64,000 nucleotides of DNA from Pseudobacteroides sp. (GCF_036567765.1 NZ_DATCTU010000074.1:49606-113605), one strand, 5' to 3'. Shown: positions 1 through 8,765, counted from the stretch's first letter. A program made the numbers and translations. The notes: a model not told the origin generated them from the letters alone.

Positions 1-10
1 CACATTCAAA

Positions 11-27
11 GTGGCCATGGGTGGCCA
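11..27. repeat. TGGCCA double-palindrome element
   Basis: Two copies of the self-complementary hexamer TGGCCA (12-17 and 22-27) are separated by TGGG, just downstream of the late-regulator-like gene. Each copy can pair with the other as well as with itself. It could be a regulatory site or a hairpin at the boundary between early and late phage genes. The window edge prevents seeing what follows. Confidence 0.35.
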
Positions 28-34
28 ACTTTTT

Positions 35-442
35 TTAATTTTTACTAAAAAACTTTGAATGCTTTCTCCTTACTGTCCTTGCAGAATATCCAACCTCTCC
101 GCCTATCTGCTCCCATGTCATTCCGTTTATGTATTTGAGAATTATTATTTGCCTCAATAGGCTATCATCTAAGGTATTAGTGTATTCAAGGACTTTGTCA
201 CGTTCATCCATTAGCTCGTCAAGTTTTCGCTTTAACTTACTCTGTAGCCGATTAAGCTTTGCATAATATGCCTCGTAATCATAACCTTTAACCATGAAGG
301 ATCTTTCAACATACGGGAAAACATTTGACGATCCTTTTACACTATCTGCCGCATAAGGTATATCAGCATAGCCTATTTGATTTTTTATAACTCTGATTTC
401 TGACTGAATAGCTGCTATTTTGCTTAAATCTTTTTGGGTCAT
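35..442 (-). CDS. Sigma-70 region-4-like phage regulator (RinA/ArpU-type)
   Basis: Last visible gene of the leftward early operon (135 aa). The N-terminal two thirds is predicted helical and charged. Residues ~90-130 carry a helix-turn-helix resembling sigma-70 region 4 (TWEQIGGEVGYSARTVRRKH). Proteins of this shape end many Firmicute phage early regions and switch on packaging and late genes, so the structural genes are inferred to lie left of the window. The ATG at 442 is chosen because GGAG lies 8 nt upstream, inside the end of the preceding gene whose stop is 4 nt away; ATG 460 and TTG 466 have no such site. Confidence 0.75.
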   Translation of the reverse strand: MTQKDLSKIAAIQSEIRVIKNQIGYADIPYAADSVKGSSNVFPYVERSFMVKGYDYEAYYAKLNRLQSKLKRKLDELMDERDKVLEYTNTLDDSLLRQIIILKYINGMTWEQIGGEVGYSARTVRRKHSKFFSKN

Positions 443-446
443 AGAA

Positions 447-788
447 TCAACTCCAATCATCGTCAAATGCCTTTAACTCATTTATACTCATTCCTGCTAA
501 TCCTGGGCTTTTATCTGAATCCGTGGCCTCAAAATAAGGTTTTGGGTGCTGCGGATACATAAATTCAATCATTGCTTGATTTGCAACGTCTAAGAGATAT
601 TCCGTGTTGCCTGTCTGCTTGTATAGCTCTAGTCTTTCCTCAAGTGTTTTTATGCTGTTTACAAGCTTATTACCGTAATTCTCTTTAACAAGCCCGTACT
701 TGTAATAACTCATAACCATTCTATTTTTTCTGAGGTTATCAAAATTCTCGGAATACTCTGTCTTTAATATTCTCTCAAATTCACTCAT
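447..788 (-). CDS. Phage protein of unknown function
   Basis: A 113-aa protein with a strong GGAGGA ribosome binding site. The centre, with LEERLELYKQTGN and YLLDVANQAMIEF, is helical and acidic and faintly recalls all-alpha MazG-like nucleotide pyrophosphohydrolases. I do not see a complete metal-binding motif, so that is only a resemblance. It lies between the late-regulator-like gene and a small Cys-rich protein in the same leftward operon. Confidence 0.7.
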   Translation of the reverse strand: MSEFERILKTEYSENFDNLRKNRMVMSYYKYGLVKENYGNKLVNSIKTLEERLELYKQTGNTEYLLDVANQAMIEFMYPQHPKPYFEATDSDKSPGLAGMSINELKAFDDDWS

Positions 789-794
789 CTACAA

Positions 795-968
795 TTATCC
801 TCCATTCTTTGGACACGATTTCGGACATAATTCACAAGGCTTACATATTTCAAACAATAACATATAACATGGTTCTAGCCTTGTTGGATAATACTTTTCC
901 AGCAACTTAGCTGGTGGATTATGTCCATACATTCCCTTGTATACCACTATATACTCATTGCGTTCCAT
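795..968 (-). CDS. Small Cys-rich phage protein
   Basis: A 57-aa reading frame fills the gap between the SNF2 helicase and the 113-aa gene. Its C-terminal part has five cysteines, four of them in CKPCELCPKSC, a plausible zinc-binding knuckle. An AGGAG lies 12 nt before the ATG, inside the end of the helicase gene, and the taa stop sits just before the next gene's start. Function unknown. The tight packing and Cys spacing argue that it is real. Confidence 0.6.
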   Translation of the reverse strand: MERNEYIVVYKGMYGHNPPAKLLEKYYPTRLEPCYMLLFEICKPCELCPKSCPKNGG

Positions 969-975
969 TTAGTTG

Positions 976-2337
976 TCACACTCCTTTAACCTTCTCAATC
1001 CTTGCCTTTAATGCTTCTAACAGCCTATTTTGCGTTGTGCTTTTATCCTGTAGTGCTTGTATAACATCGCTGTCCACCCCATCCTCAACAATCAAATGAT
1101 GTATTATAACCTTTTCCGCCTGGCCTTGTCTGTGTAGTCTCTTGTTAGCCTGTTGGTATAGTTCCAAGGACCAGTTAAGGCCAAACCATATAATATGATT
1201 GCCGCCTTTTTGGAGGTTGAGGCCATATGCACACGACGCTGGATGTGCTAACAGGATATCAATTTTCCTGTCGTTCCAATCGTCCTCGTCTTTAGGTCCT
1301 TTTAACTCTCTTACTCTTAGGCCTGTTTTGGCCAATGCCTTTTTGATTCTGGCTAAGTCATGCTGAAAGTTATAAAACACTAAAGCTGATTTCCCGTTTA
1401 AACCTTCCACAAGTTCCATGAAAGCCTCAATCTTGCAATTATGTATTTCTACTATTTGCCTGTTTTCATCATACACAGCACCATTGCAAAGCTGTAAAAG
1501 CTTATTGGTCAATACTGCGGCACTGCCCGCATCAATGGTTGACTCATCAATTTCAAGAAGCATTTCTTTCTCCAATTTCGTGTAAGCTGCTTGGGCTTTG
1601 CTGTCAAGTACAACCGGAACATCAACGGTTATGCAATCAGGTAGCTCTAAATAGTCCTCCGCCGACATGCTAACGCATATATCGCCAATTGAACCCTTAA
1701 TAATTTCGTCCGCCCCAGGTTTTAGCGTATAAGTCATATTGTATGGGTTATAATCAAAATACCTGGTCCTGAAATGGGAAACAAACTTACCAAGCCTTTC
1801 ACCCTCATCCAGCAAATACACCTGTGCCCATAAGTCAATCAATCCATTTGGTGCTGGTGTTCCTGTTAGCCCCACAAAACGCGTCATATGCTTTCTAACC
1901 CATGTAAGTGATTTAAACCTTTTGGCCTGATGATTCTTAAAGCTGGAAAACTCATCGACTACCACCATGTCAAACGGCCATGCATTGCGGTAATAATCAA
2001 CTAGCCATTGCACATTATCGCGGTTAATCACATAAATATCTGCTGGTGTGTTTAAAGCTCTTACGCGTTTTGTCTGGGTGCCAAGTACAGAAATGACTCT
2101 TAGCATTTTCAAATGCCCCCACTTAGCTGCTTCTTTGCTCCATGTTGCCTCCGCCACTTTCTTTGGTGCTATTACCAAGACTTTTGATATTGCGAATCGA
2201 TTATATTTTAGGTCATTGATTGCTGTTAGTGTAATTACCGTTTTTCCCAATCCCATATCAAGAAATAGTCCAATCGATTTATCATTTAAAAGTCTGTTTA
2301 TGCAATAAAGCTGATAGGCATGTGGATTAAATTTCAT
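976..2337 (-). CDS. SNF2-family DEAD-like helicase
   Basis: Superfamily 2 ATPase of 453 aa. The Walker A motif DMGLGKT is at residues 27-33, a DEFS variant of the DEAD box at ~125, an SGTPAP-like motif III (LTGTPAPN) follows, and motif VI is RLHRQGQ near residue 400. Phage SNF2-like proteins of this length usually sit next to a VRR-NUC nuclease, as here, and probably remodel or unwind DNA during replication or recombination. ATG 2337 follows AAAGGG by 9 nt and overlaps the nuclease gene by 11 nt; the in-frame TTG at 2355 is less likely. Confidence 0.9.
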   Translation of the reverse strand: MKFNPHAYQLYCINRLLNDKSIGLFLDMGLGKTVITLTAINDLKYNRFAISKVLVIAPKKVAEATWSKEAAKWGHLKMLRVISVLGTQTKRVRALNTPADIYVINRDNVQWLVDYYRNAWPFDMVVVDEFSSFKNHQAKRFKSLTWVRKHMTRFVGLTGTPAPNGLIDLWAQVYLLDEGERLGKFVSHFRTRYFDYNPYNMTYTLKPGADEIIKGSIGDICVSMSAEDYLELPDCITVDVPVVLDSKAQAAYTKLEKEMLLEIDESTIDAGSAAVLTNKLLQLCNGAVYDENRQIVEIHNCKIEAFMELVEGLNGKSALVFYNFQHDLARIKKALAKTGLRVRELKGPKDEDDWNDRKIDILLAHPASCAYGLNLQKGGNHIIWFGLNWSLELYQQANKRLHRQGQAEKVIIHHLIVEDGVDSDVIQALQDKSTTQNRLLEALKARIEKVKGV

Positions 2338-2647
2338 AGTTGACAACCCTTTCAATAAATCTGTTTATTTTCTCCTTTGTGTCCAAAGTGTCTACATAAA
2401 CACCTAGTTTTTTTAGCTCTTTTTGCTTGTTTAGCTGCTGCGGCCTGGGCTCTTTTCCTGGTGCTTTAAGCTCAATAAAATACACTCGGCCGCCTCTTGC
2501 ACCTGGTATTATAACAATCCTGTCTGGTACCCCTCTATTTCCAGGAGACGCCCACTTATATGCTTTACCGCCTAACAGCTTTACTTTATTTCTCAAGTGT
2601 CCTTCTATGTCGTTCTCCTTATCAGTGAATTTAAAATTACCACTCAT
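2327..2647 (-). CDS. VRR-NUC domain nuclease
   Basis: Compact 106-aa protein made almost entirely of a VRR-NUC (PD-(D/E)XK superfamily) fold. The catalytic set is visible: PD at 41-42, E59 and K61 in YFIELKA, and Q71 after the proline. Viral VRR-NUC proteins cut branched or flap DNA. It is coupled to the downstream SNF2 helicase by an 11-nt overlap, so the two probably act together. An AGAGGTG site precedes the ATG. It is the first gene after the iteron array. Confidence 0.9.
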   Translation of the reverse strand: MSGNFKFTDKENDIEGHLRNKVKLLGGKAYKWASPGNRGVPDRIVIIPGARGGRVYFIELKAPGKEPRPQQLNKQKELKKLGVYVDTLDTKEKINRFIERVVNYEI

Positions 2648-2681
2648 ATATTTTCACCTCTGAAATTCGATTTTTTTAGCT

Positions 2682-3016
2682 TGTAAACTTTTAAACTTAA
2701 TTTCCCTTATATATACGCGTATAGGCGTATTAGGCGTATGCTATATTACCTATTTACCTATTTTTATATTTTATATAGAATTAAAGTTTACAAAGTTTAC
2801 AAAGTATATATAATACAGTGATACCAAGGGTGTGCCCTGTAAACTTTCTTGTAAACTTTCTCCTTTTTAAAGTTTACAAAGTTTACAAACCTAAAAATTA
2901 GAAAGTTTACAAATTGGGTAGAAAGTTTACAGATTTTCAATAGAAAGTTTACAGACTTTTATGCCTAAATTGCCTAATTTTTAAAAAGTGCCAAAACAAA
3001 GTTTACAAAGTTTACA
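2682..3016. repeat. GTTTACA iteron array, probable phage replication origin
   Basis: This 335-bp AT-rich stretch has no gene. It holds twelve copies of GTTTACA, nine direct and three inverted (2682, 2839 and 2850 on the other strand). Several are in 9-bp tandem pairs: 2786/2795, 2872/2881 and 3001/3010. Three GCGTAT direct repeats (2717, 2725, 2734) and a tacctat pair lie in the same stretch. The last iterons run into the 3' end of the primase gene and form its stop codon. The arrangement resembles initiator-binding iterons beside a replication gene. Confidence 0.7.
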
Positions 3017-5402
3017 GCTTAACAAATCCTTTTTGCATTCCATAGCACCCAAATCTATAAACATTATTGTATTTAATCCACCCTTTTAATTTAGATAGGA
3101 TTGCATTAATCTCAATAGCATCTGAACGCTTCATGTGCTTTATATCTCCTCCGAGGCATTCACACCATATTTCTAACGCACATATCCTATCCCGTGCCAC
3201 GGTTTCGCACTGAACGCGGCCAAACTCGCCCGACCAATATAATCGCCTCTCGGCCAAACCTCTTTTATCCCAATCCGGGGGCACAGGCCTATCAACAAAC
3301 TCCTGCACAATCCCCTCCTTGGCGTTACTAACTTGGTGTATTTCCTGCTGTATTTTTGCCTCTGTTTCTGCTTCACCTTTAAGATATAATGTTTCACCCA
3401 TCTGCCAATAACAAAAAGCCTCTGCCCATATTTGGTCCACTTCTTCCGGAAGATCACTCCATACATTCTTAATAGCTTTATATTCGCCTACATCCACAGG
3501 CCAAAATCTCCTATTACCGGTACTATCTTTTAAGAATTCACTGTCGTTGGTAGTACCAAAGAACACGCACCTACGCGGATATGGGTTGGTACGTTTACCG
3601 AAAGGCTCACGGTATATATCCTCTACTCTGGACATAAATTGCTTAACTGCATTAGTCTCGGATCTACTTAACCCGTTCAATTCTCCTATTTCATTTATCC
3701 ATGTGCCTTGAATCATTTCGCTTGCTTCTTTGCCCTCAAATGTCTGCAGTGAATCACTAAACCAGTTCTTTCCTAACAGCCTTAAAAAGGTACTTTTCCC
3801 GATTCCCTGAGGGCCTGAGAATATTGGCATGGTATCATATTTACATCCAGGGGCCATTGCCCTGGCCACTGCTGCAACTAGTGATTTTCTTGAAACCGCT
3901 CTTGTGTAAATGGAGTCTTTGGCCCCCAGATAATCACTTAATAGGGTATCGAGCCTTTTCACTCTGTCCCATTCCAGCCTAGTGAGATATGTGTTAACAG
4001 CATTAAACGAGTTCTTATGTACACACAGCCCCAAAGCATCATCGATCTTAGTACTGCTTGTTATTCCGTATGTCTTTTCAACATACCATCTAATACCTCT
4101 ATCGTCGTTATCGCTCCAAACCCTGTGTTCATGCCTGGGATCCCAAGGTAGTGATCCAAACACCAAAGCCCTGTTTGAGAATTCATCGAAAGCCAATTTG
4201 TTTTTAATTAGAGGATCGTTTTCCAATATGATCAACACATTATCTGTAGTTTTGGCCACTGCTCCGGTCGTAGGACTTACCTGTAATCGTGCTATCCAGT
4301 TAGCATTTTCAACAACTAACCCGGAAAATTCTGCTGTTGCTTTCTCATACCGTTCCTGATTTAACAGTGTTGACACCTGGCTATCAGATACAGCGAATTC
4401 ACACATAGCCGTATAGCTCGGCATTTTATTTACAGGTGTGTCGGGCTTAACATCGTCATCCATATGGCCGAACTTATGCAGCCTTACAAGGTCGAAAGCA
4501 TTACACAATTTACTGCCCGCCGGATCTGTCGCATGGTGGGAATACAGGAAATTACCGTTTTCATATATAATCGCCCCACCTACAGTCGAGCCACCTGTAA
4601 ATGTCAATCTGTCTTCCAGGTTATCACATGTAGTGTATATACCAGGTAAAAAAGTCTCTATTGCACTGTATACGTCGTACACTCTGCAGAAAGCACCAAC
4701 AACGCCCGCTTTGGTTAACGGATCGCCCTGCCTCTGTGCCAGCTTTACATGTTCAGCCTGCACGCCTGGCACTTGCGGCCACTCTGATACATTACGCCAG
4801 TCAGCGTATTGAGCCAGAACACCATCAACTGATAGAAAAGGCTTATCACCTACCTGATATACATACTGGCTATCACTACAGCATGACGGCCAGTACATAA
4901 GCCTATGGGTCTCAAAAGTGGAAGGGTCACACATTTCTATACCAATCCATGATGCAAGCTTTCTGGCTAATGGCTTATATTCATCTGCTGTCGCTGTACG
5001 GTCTAATGGTACAAGTATGCGAAGCCTTGGCTTAATCGGTTCGTGTTTCCTGGTGCTGTACACCGCATAGCCGCAACCTAAAGACTCTAAGCGGAGTAAT
5101 ATCGTATTAGTCTCACCTGACTGTATGTTGTCAAGGTCCAGGGTAACAATGTCACGGCCTAATACATTAGTGACCTTACGCCTGTTATCCTTAAGAGTAC
5201 CGCCCACGAAACCGCCTACGTCCTTTAATTCGTCTTGACGTGACTTAGGTAACCTAAGATATTCAAGCAAAGACTCAACTCCGCGTGTAGGTGTTTTAAG
5301 CCGTTCCACCAACTCCGACCAATACAGTGATTGTGCTGGCCATAAGGTTGCTTTTCGTGATCCTGCCGATGAAATTTTTATTTGTCTGTCATAATTAAGC
5401 AT
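3012..5402 (-). CDS. Primase-like / VapE (VirE) family replication ATPase
   Basis: Two-part replication protein of 796 aa. The N-terminal half, with DIVTLDLDN and later THRLMYWPS, resembles archaeo-eukaryotic-type primase domains of Firmicute phages. The C-terminal third is a VirE/VapE-type P-loop ATPase with Walker A GPQGIGKST and a downstream FFGTTND segment. It probably primes and unwinds phage DNA, fitting with the iteron array that begins at its 3' end. The ATG at 5402 has GGGGA 8 nt upstream and lies 4 nt after the previous stop; ATG 5417 has no ribosome binding site. Confidence 0.85.
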   Translation of the reverse strand: MLNYDRQIKISSAGSRKATLWPAQSLYWSELVERLKTPTRGVESLLEYLRLPKSRQDELKDVGGFVGGTLKDNRRKVTNVLGRDIVTLDLDNIQSGETNTILLRLESLGCGYAVYSTRKHEPIKPRLRILVPLDRTATADEYKPLARKLASWIGIEMCDPSTFETHRLMYWPSCCSDSQYVYQVGDKPFLSVDGVLAQYADWRNVSEWPQVPGVQAEHVKLAQRQGDPLTKAGVVGAFCRVYDVYSAIETFLPGIYTTCDNLEDRLTFTGGSTVGGAIIYENGNFLYSHHATDPAGSKLCNAFDLVRLHKFGHMDDDVKPDTPVNKMPSYTAMCEFAVSDSQVSTLLNQERYEKATAEFSGLVVENANWIARLQVSPTTGAVAKTTDNVLIILENDPLIKNKLAFDEFSNRALVFGSLPWDPRHEHRVWSDNDDRGIRWYVEKTYGITSSTKIDDALGLCVHKNSFNAVNTYLTRLEWDRVKRLDTLLSDYLGAKDSIYTRAVSRKSLVAAVARAMAPGCKYDTMPIFSGPQGIGKSTFLRLLGKNWFSDSLQTFEGKEASEMIQGTWINEIGELNGLSRSETNAVKQFMSRVEDIYREPFGKRTNPYPRRCVFFGTTNDSEFLKDSTGNRRFWPVDVGEYKAIKNVWSDLPEEVDQIWAEAFCYWQMGETLYLKGEAETEAKIQQEIHQVSNAKEGIVQEFVDRPVPPDWDKRGLAERRLYWSGEFGRVQCETVARDRICALEIWCECLGGDIKHMKRSDAIEINAILSKLKGWIKYNNVYRFGCYGMQKGFVKL

Positions 5403-5406
5403 GGTA

Positions 5407-5721
5407 TCATTCCCCATCGTAAATTATTGGAATGTTGTTGGTCCTAGCAAACCTTAATTCGTTCTTTGTACCTTCTGATCTCTGCCAACCTTCTATAGCC
5501 ACTATTACATCGCACCGATTAAGTATTTCTATATCGCCATCAAGGAAAGTTTCGTCAGGAACTACGCCATCAAATAAAGCTGAATTACTATGAGGACAAA
5601 TGACTGCGTAGCCTTTTTTCCAGTATTTCTTTGCTACTTTTCTTGCCCTTATAATGTTGAGCACAATTCCAAGTTTGGTTTTAGCTCTGTACGGCCCCGC
5701 TATGTAGGCTATTTTCATCAT
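5407..5721 (-). CDS. DUF4406 nucleoside 2-deoxyribosyltransferase-like protein
   Basis: A 104-aa Rossmann-like protein. It has the N-terminal IAGPYR signature, an HSN triplet, and DGDIEILNRCDVIVAI, the arrangement of nucleoside 2-deoxyribosyltransferases and the related DUF4406 family. Those enzymes swap or remove bases from deoxynucleosides. In this phage it may alter the nucleotide pool or feed the neighbouring DNA-modifying genes. It starts within the ATGA overlap with the upstream methyltransferase and has an excellent GGAGGTGA site. Confidence 0.75.
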   Translation of the reverse strand: MMKIAYIAGPYRAKTKLGIVLNIIRARKVAKKYWKKGYAVICPHSNSALFDGVVPDETFLDGDIEILNRCDVIVAIEGWQRSEGTKNELRFARTNNIPIIYDGE

Positions 5722-6632
5722 GTGCCATTCACCTCCTGCAGCTCCGGAAGTTCTGCATCTTCCAAGTCTTTTATTGTTGGTTCTAATAATGCATTAAAGC
5801 AATTTCCTATAGCCTGTTGGTAATAGCTGCCTTTTAACTCTATGCCTAATCCTCTGCGGCCCATCCTGATAGCCATATATATTTCTGATCCGATACCAGC
5901 AAATGGACTGAGCACAATATCATTTGGATTGGTCCATAACTCAATGCATCTTTTTATTACTTCTAGCTGCAGAGGACATATATGGCGTTCGTCTTTTTCC
6001 TCTCTGGCCGATTTCCTCTGCAGTGTATCGCCTTGTTTAATATCTGTCCAAATAGGTGATGCGTATCGCTGCCACATGCTAACCGGGAATGATTCGTCTG
6101 TGTGTGTTACTCTTTCGGGATTTTCCCCGGGCTTTCGCATTGTAACAACAAAATCAGGAATACCCTGGCGGCTCATTGTGCTGTCTTTCTTAAGCTGTTT
6201 ATGTAGTAACCCAAGTGCTTTTGTTCGTTGCATTGCGACAACTGGATCTTTCCAGATACAAACCTCTGAGTGATATATCCAACCCTCTTTTACAAAAGTT
6301 TCTATGAGCTTTCCTCTAAAGTCTGTTATTCCAATAACCCCGTCTCGCTCTTTACTGGTTGGAAGGTTCATACAGTGAAAGCTTAACAACCGCCCCGGCA
6401 TTATAACTCTGTACAACTCCCTGACTAGGAATATAAAGTTATCAAAGAATTCATCATGGCTTTTGCAATTTCCCATATCTCTGTCACTGTTTGAGTAGGT
6501 ATATAATGAAGCAAATGGAGGACTAAATATTGAATAGTGTATGCTGTTATCCGGAACACCTTTAAGGACCTCAACACAATCCCCGTTGTACATGCTGTAT
6601 CTACTTGTCACACCTTGACTAATAACTTGCAA
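5718..6632 (-). CDS. DNA N4-cytosine/N6-adenine methyltransferase
   Basis: A 304-aa SAM-dependent DNA methylase with motif order IV then I, the beta class. SPPF near residue 38 is the catalytic motif and is the form often seen in N4-cytosine enzymes. LSPFAGIGSE near residue 243 is the SAM-binding FxGxG. No restriction enzyme is beside it, so it is probably an orphan phage methylase protecting viral DNA. The start is a TTG 10 nt after GGGAGGAG and overlaps the helicase gene end; a later GTG or ATG is possible. Confidence 0.85.
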   Translation of the reverse strand: MQVISQGVTSRYSMYNGDCVEVLKGVPDNSIHYSIFSPPFASLYTYSNSDRDMGNCKSHDEFFDNFIFLVRELYRVIMPGRLLSFHCMNLPTSKERDGVIGITDFRGKLIETFVKEGWIYHSEVCIWKDPVVAMQRTKALGLLHKQLKKDSTMSRQGIPDFVVTMRKPGENPERVTHTDESFPVSMWQRYASPIWTDIKQGDTLQRKSAREEKDERHICPLQLEVIKRCIELWTNPNDIVLSPFAGIGSEIYMAIRMGRRGLGIELKGSYYQQAIGNCFNALLEPTIKDLEDAELPELQEVNGT

Positions 6633-7998
6633 TTTGTCTCATCTCCTCCCATTCCGGAAGCACCATTTTAATTTTTGGGTTGTATGGTGTATCTATCCGT
6701 TTAGTTGTTTGTAATTCCTTTTTGGTTATCTCCTTGGTGTATTCAATCATGGCCAATTGCATTTTTAGGGCATCGCTCTGTTTTCTCTCAATGTTTTTTT
6801 TTACACACCCCTCTTTTGCACTTATGACAATATGCACATTAACCGGTTTATTCTGGCCAAACCTCCAACAACGCCTAACAGCTTGATAATACTGTTCATA
6901 GCTGTCTGACAGCCCGACAAATATCATATTGCTGCAGTTCTGCCAATTCATACCCCAGCCAGCTATTGATGGTTTTGTCACCAGGGCTTTAACTTCACCT
7001 TTGGAGAATCCGAGCATCGAATCAGATTTATGCTTCGGTTTATCACTTCCGCAAACTTCAACTGCACCGTCTACGGCTTTGGTTAGTGCTTCACTTTCTG
7101 CGTTGAGATCACACCATACAAGCACTTGACCGTCTAGGCTGTTTGCTATCTCCGCAGCTTTTGCAACTCGTAGTTCTAAGCTGTCTTTCCTTGCTTGCCT
7201 ACGTTCCATCAGCGATAAGCTTTCCTGTATAGGCTCCTCGCCATCAACTATATGTTCTATAATGTTGAGTGGCGGAAGGTTGTAGCATTCTCCCGAGTAT
7301 CCTAAACAATCAGGGTTATTGATAAACACGGACCAGGAGGCCATCCACTGCCAGAATACGTCCTCTGCATGTCGCTTTAATCTCCATTTTGAGGTGCCGC
7401 CACCATCATGCACAAAGTACATGGCCAGCATTTCAGCTCTTGTCATTACTCCAAGGAATTCAGCGTGATTGCCTAATTCCATGTAGTCATTTGGTGCAGG
7501 TGTCGCAGTACAAGCAAGCCTATAAGGTGTTTGATTGAAGTTATCAATTATCAGATTTCTCATTTTGCTGTCAAAGTGCTTTAGTATCGAGCTTTCATCC
7601 AGGATTATTCCTACAAATTCACTGGCCACGAAGTTATGAAGTTTTTCATAATTTGTAATGTTTACACCGGGTTTGACGTCTGCTTGGCTTTCACATATGT
7701 TAAGTGGTATGTTGAATTTTTCTCCTTCTCTCTTTGTCTGTTCTGCCACTGCAAGCGGTGCAAGAAGGAGAACATTACCACCTGTGTGTTTATGTACCTG
7801 ATAGCCCCATTCTGTTTGCATTGGTGTTTTACCTAATCCACAATCAGCAAATATAGCCGCCTTACCTTTAGCCAATGCCCAACGAACTATATCACGCTGG
7901 AAGTCATACAACATTGGGTTAAGTGTGTTCTTATCTATTTCAAAGCCTGAAGACTGTAATATAAATCGTTTCTTCTCTAAGAATGTTTTGTAATCCAT
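6619..7998 (-). CDS. Phage DEAD/DEAH-box helicase
   Basis: A second superfamily 2 helicase of 459 aa, unlike the one at 976-2337. Walker A is ADCGLGKTP, the Walker B region is ILDESSILK, TATPAPND is motif III and RCWRFGQ is motif VI. This family commonly sits between DNA methyltransferases in phage early regions. Here its end overlaps the N4/N6 methylase and its start overlaps the cytosine methylase gene. GAGAGGTGA precedes the ATG. It may act in replication or in methylation-linked DNA handling; the sequence does not decide. Confidence 0.85.
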   Translation of the reverse strand: MDYKTFLEKKRFILQSSGFEIDKNTLNPMLYDFQRDIVRWALAKGKAAIFADCGLGKTPMQTEWGYQVHKHTGGNVLLLAPLAVAEQTKREGEKFNIPLNICESQADVKPGVNITNYEKLHNFVASEFVGIILDESSILKHFDSKMRNLIIDNFNQTPYRLACTATPAPNDYMELGNHAEFLGVMTRAEMLAMYFVHDGGGTSKWRLKRHAEDVFWQWMASWSVFINNPDCLGYSGECYNLPPLNIIEHIVDGEEPIQESLSLMERRQARKDSLELRVAKAAEIANSLDGQVLVWCDLNAESEALTKAVDGAVEVCGSDKPKHKSDSMLGFSKGEVKALVTKPSIAGWGMNWQNCSNMIFVGLSDSYEQYYQAVRRCWRFGQNKPVNVHIVISAKEGCVKKNIERKQSDALKMQLAMIEYTKEITKKELQTTKRIDTPYNPKIKMVLPEWEEMRQIASY

Positions 7999-8765
7999 AA
8001 GTCACCTCTCAATATATCTGCTATTGCCCTAAGTATTGGGTAAACTTGCTGCGGTACTACTGCATTACCTAAACATTTATGGCGTTCATTGTGTTTGTAT
8101 CTGTCCAACTTGGAGGAAAGCCCATAAGCCATTCCGAGAACTCCGGGTTTATATGTTTCCCAATCAATTCCGGGTGCTGTTTGCCTATAGCTGCAACCAA
8201 TGTCCGGCCGTGTTTGCCCTTCGCCTCTGTTGGCGTTTCCTTCCTTATAAGCTTGTGATCTTGACTTGCCCTTGGCGACACATACAATAAATACCCTGTA
8301 TCTGTAATGATGTGCTCCGACAGCAATAGCCGGTATGTTAAATGTCCTGACTTCGAAACCACAGTTTTCCAAGTCGGAGCAAACTGAATCATGTATCGTG
8401 GATAAGATTCCATTAACATTTTCGCCAATAACCCAAGTGGGGTTGAGCTCTCTGATAACTCTGAGCATTTCTGGCCACAAGTGCCTTTCGTCTTTTTCTG
8501 CGAGCCTTTTTCCGATAACGCTATGAGGTTGGCACGGGAAACCACCACTGATAAGGTCAACCGTTGTTCTGTTAGTTCTAGCAAAGAAACTTTCCATTGT
8601 AAGCTCACGTATATCCCTCCATCTTGATACGTTTGGCCAGTGTTTTTCTAATACTTTGGTTGGATAATCCGCCCATTCGCACTGGCCCACAGTTTCAAAC
8701 CCTGCCCACTCAGCTGCTAAGTCGATGCCGCCTATTCCTGAAAATAATGATAAATGAGTAAGCAT
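7977..8765 (-). CDS. C5-cytosine DNA methyltransferase
   Basis: A 262-aa Dcm-type enzyme. Motif I is SLFSGIGGIDL at residues 6-16, the catalytic PCQ is at 77-79, ENV follows near 115, the QxRxR-like motif is YRYRVFIV, and the C-terminal signature is LGNAVVPQ. It is short for the family, with a small target-recognition region, and should give 5-methylcytosine on phage DNA. The ATG at 8765 follows AAAGGA by 9 nt; upstream codons in the same frame belong to the preceding gene's region. An alternative frame through most of this gene also looks protein-coding (8069-8608). Confidence 0.9.
   Translation of the reverse strand: MLTHLSLFSGIGGIDLAAEWAGFETVGQCEWADYPTKVLEKHWPNVSRWRDIRELTMESFFARTNRTTVDLISGGFPCQPHSVIGKRLAEKDERHLWPEMLRVIRELNPTWVIGENVNGILSTIHDSVCSDLENCGFEVRTFNIPAIAVGAHHYRYRVFIVCVAKGKSRSQAYKEGNANRGEGQTRPDIGCSYRQTAPGIDWETYKPGVLGMAYGLSSKLDRYKHNERHKCLGNAVVPQQVYPILRAIADILRGDLWITKHS
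8069..8608 (-). CDS. Possible overprinted gene inside the cytosine methyltransferase
   Basis: A 179-codon frame lies wholly inside the Dcm gene on the same strand. Its product contains LLAKMLMES, APTWK, a YRLLLS segment, SPRASQDHK and INPEFSEWLMGFPPSWTD. I recognise this order from small phage proteins usually annotated beside cytosine methyltransferases, which end in a NPxxVEWLMGxPxGWTD motif. The Dcm frame over the same bases is also family-like, so both frames appear meaningful. Its own ribosome binding site is poor. It may be a translated overlapping gene or the relic of a frame-shifted relative. Confidence 0.4.
   Translation of the reverse strand: MSLQWKVSLLELTEQRLTLSVVVSRANLIALSEKGSQKKTKGTCGQKCSELSESSTPLGLLAKMLMESYPRYMIQFAPTWKTVVSKSGHLTYRLLLSEHIITDTGYLLYVSPRASQDHKLIRKETPTEAKGKHGRTLVAAIGKQHPELIGKHINPEFSEWLMGFPPSWTDTNTMNAINV

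Noticed and set aside
2682..3016. CRISPR-like repeat array
   Set aside because: The repeat unit is only 7-10 bp, occurs in both orientations, has no regular 30-40 bp spacers and no cas genes are near. Iterons explain it better.
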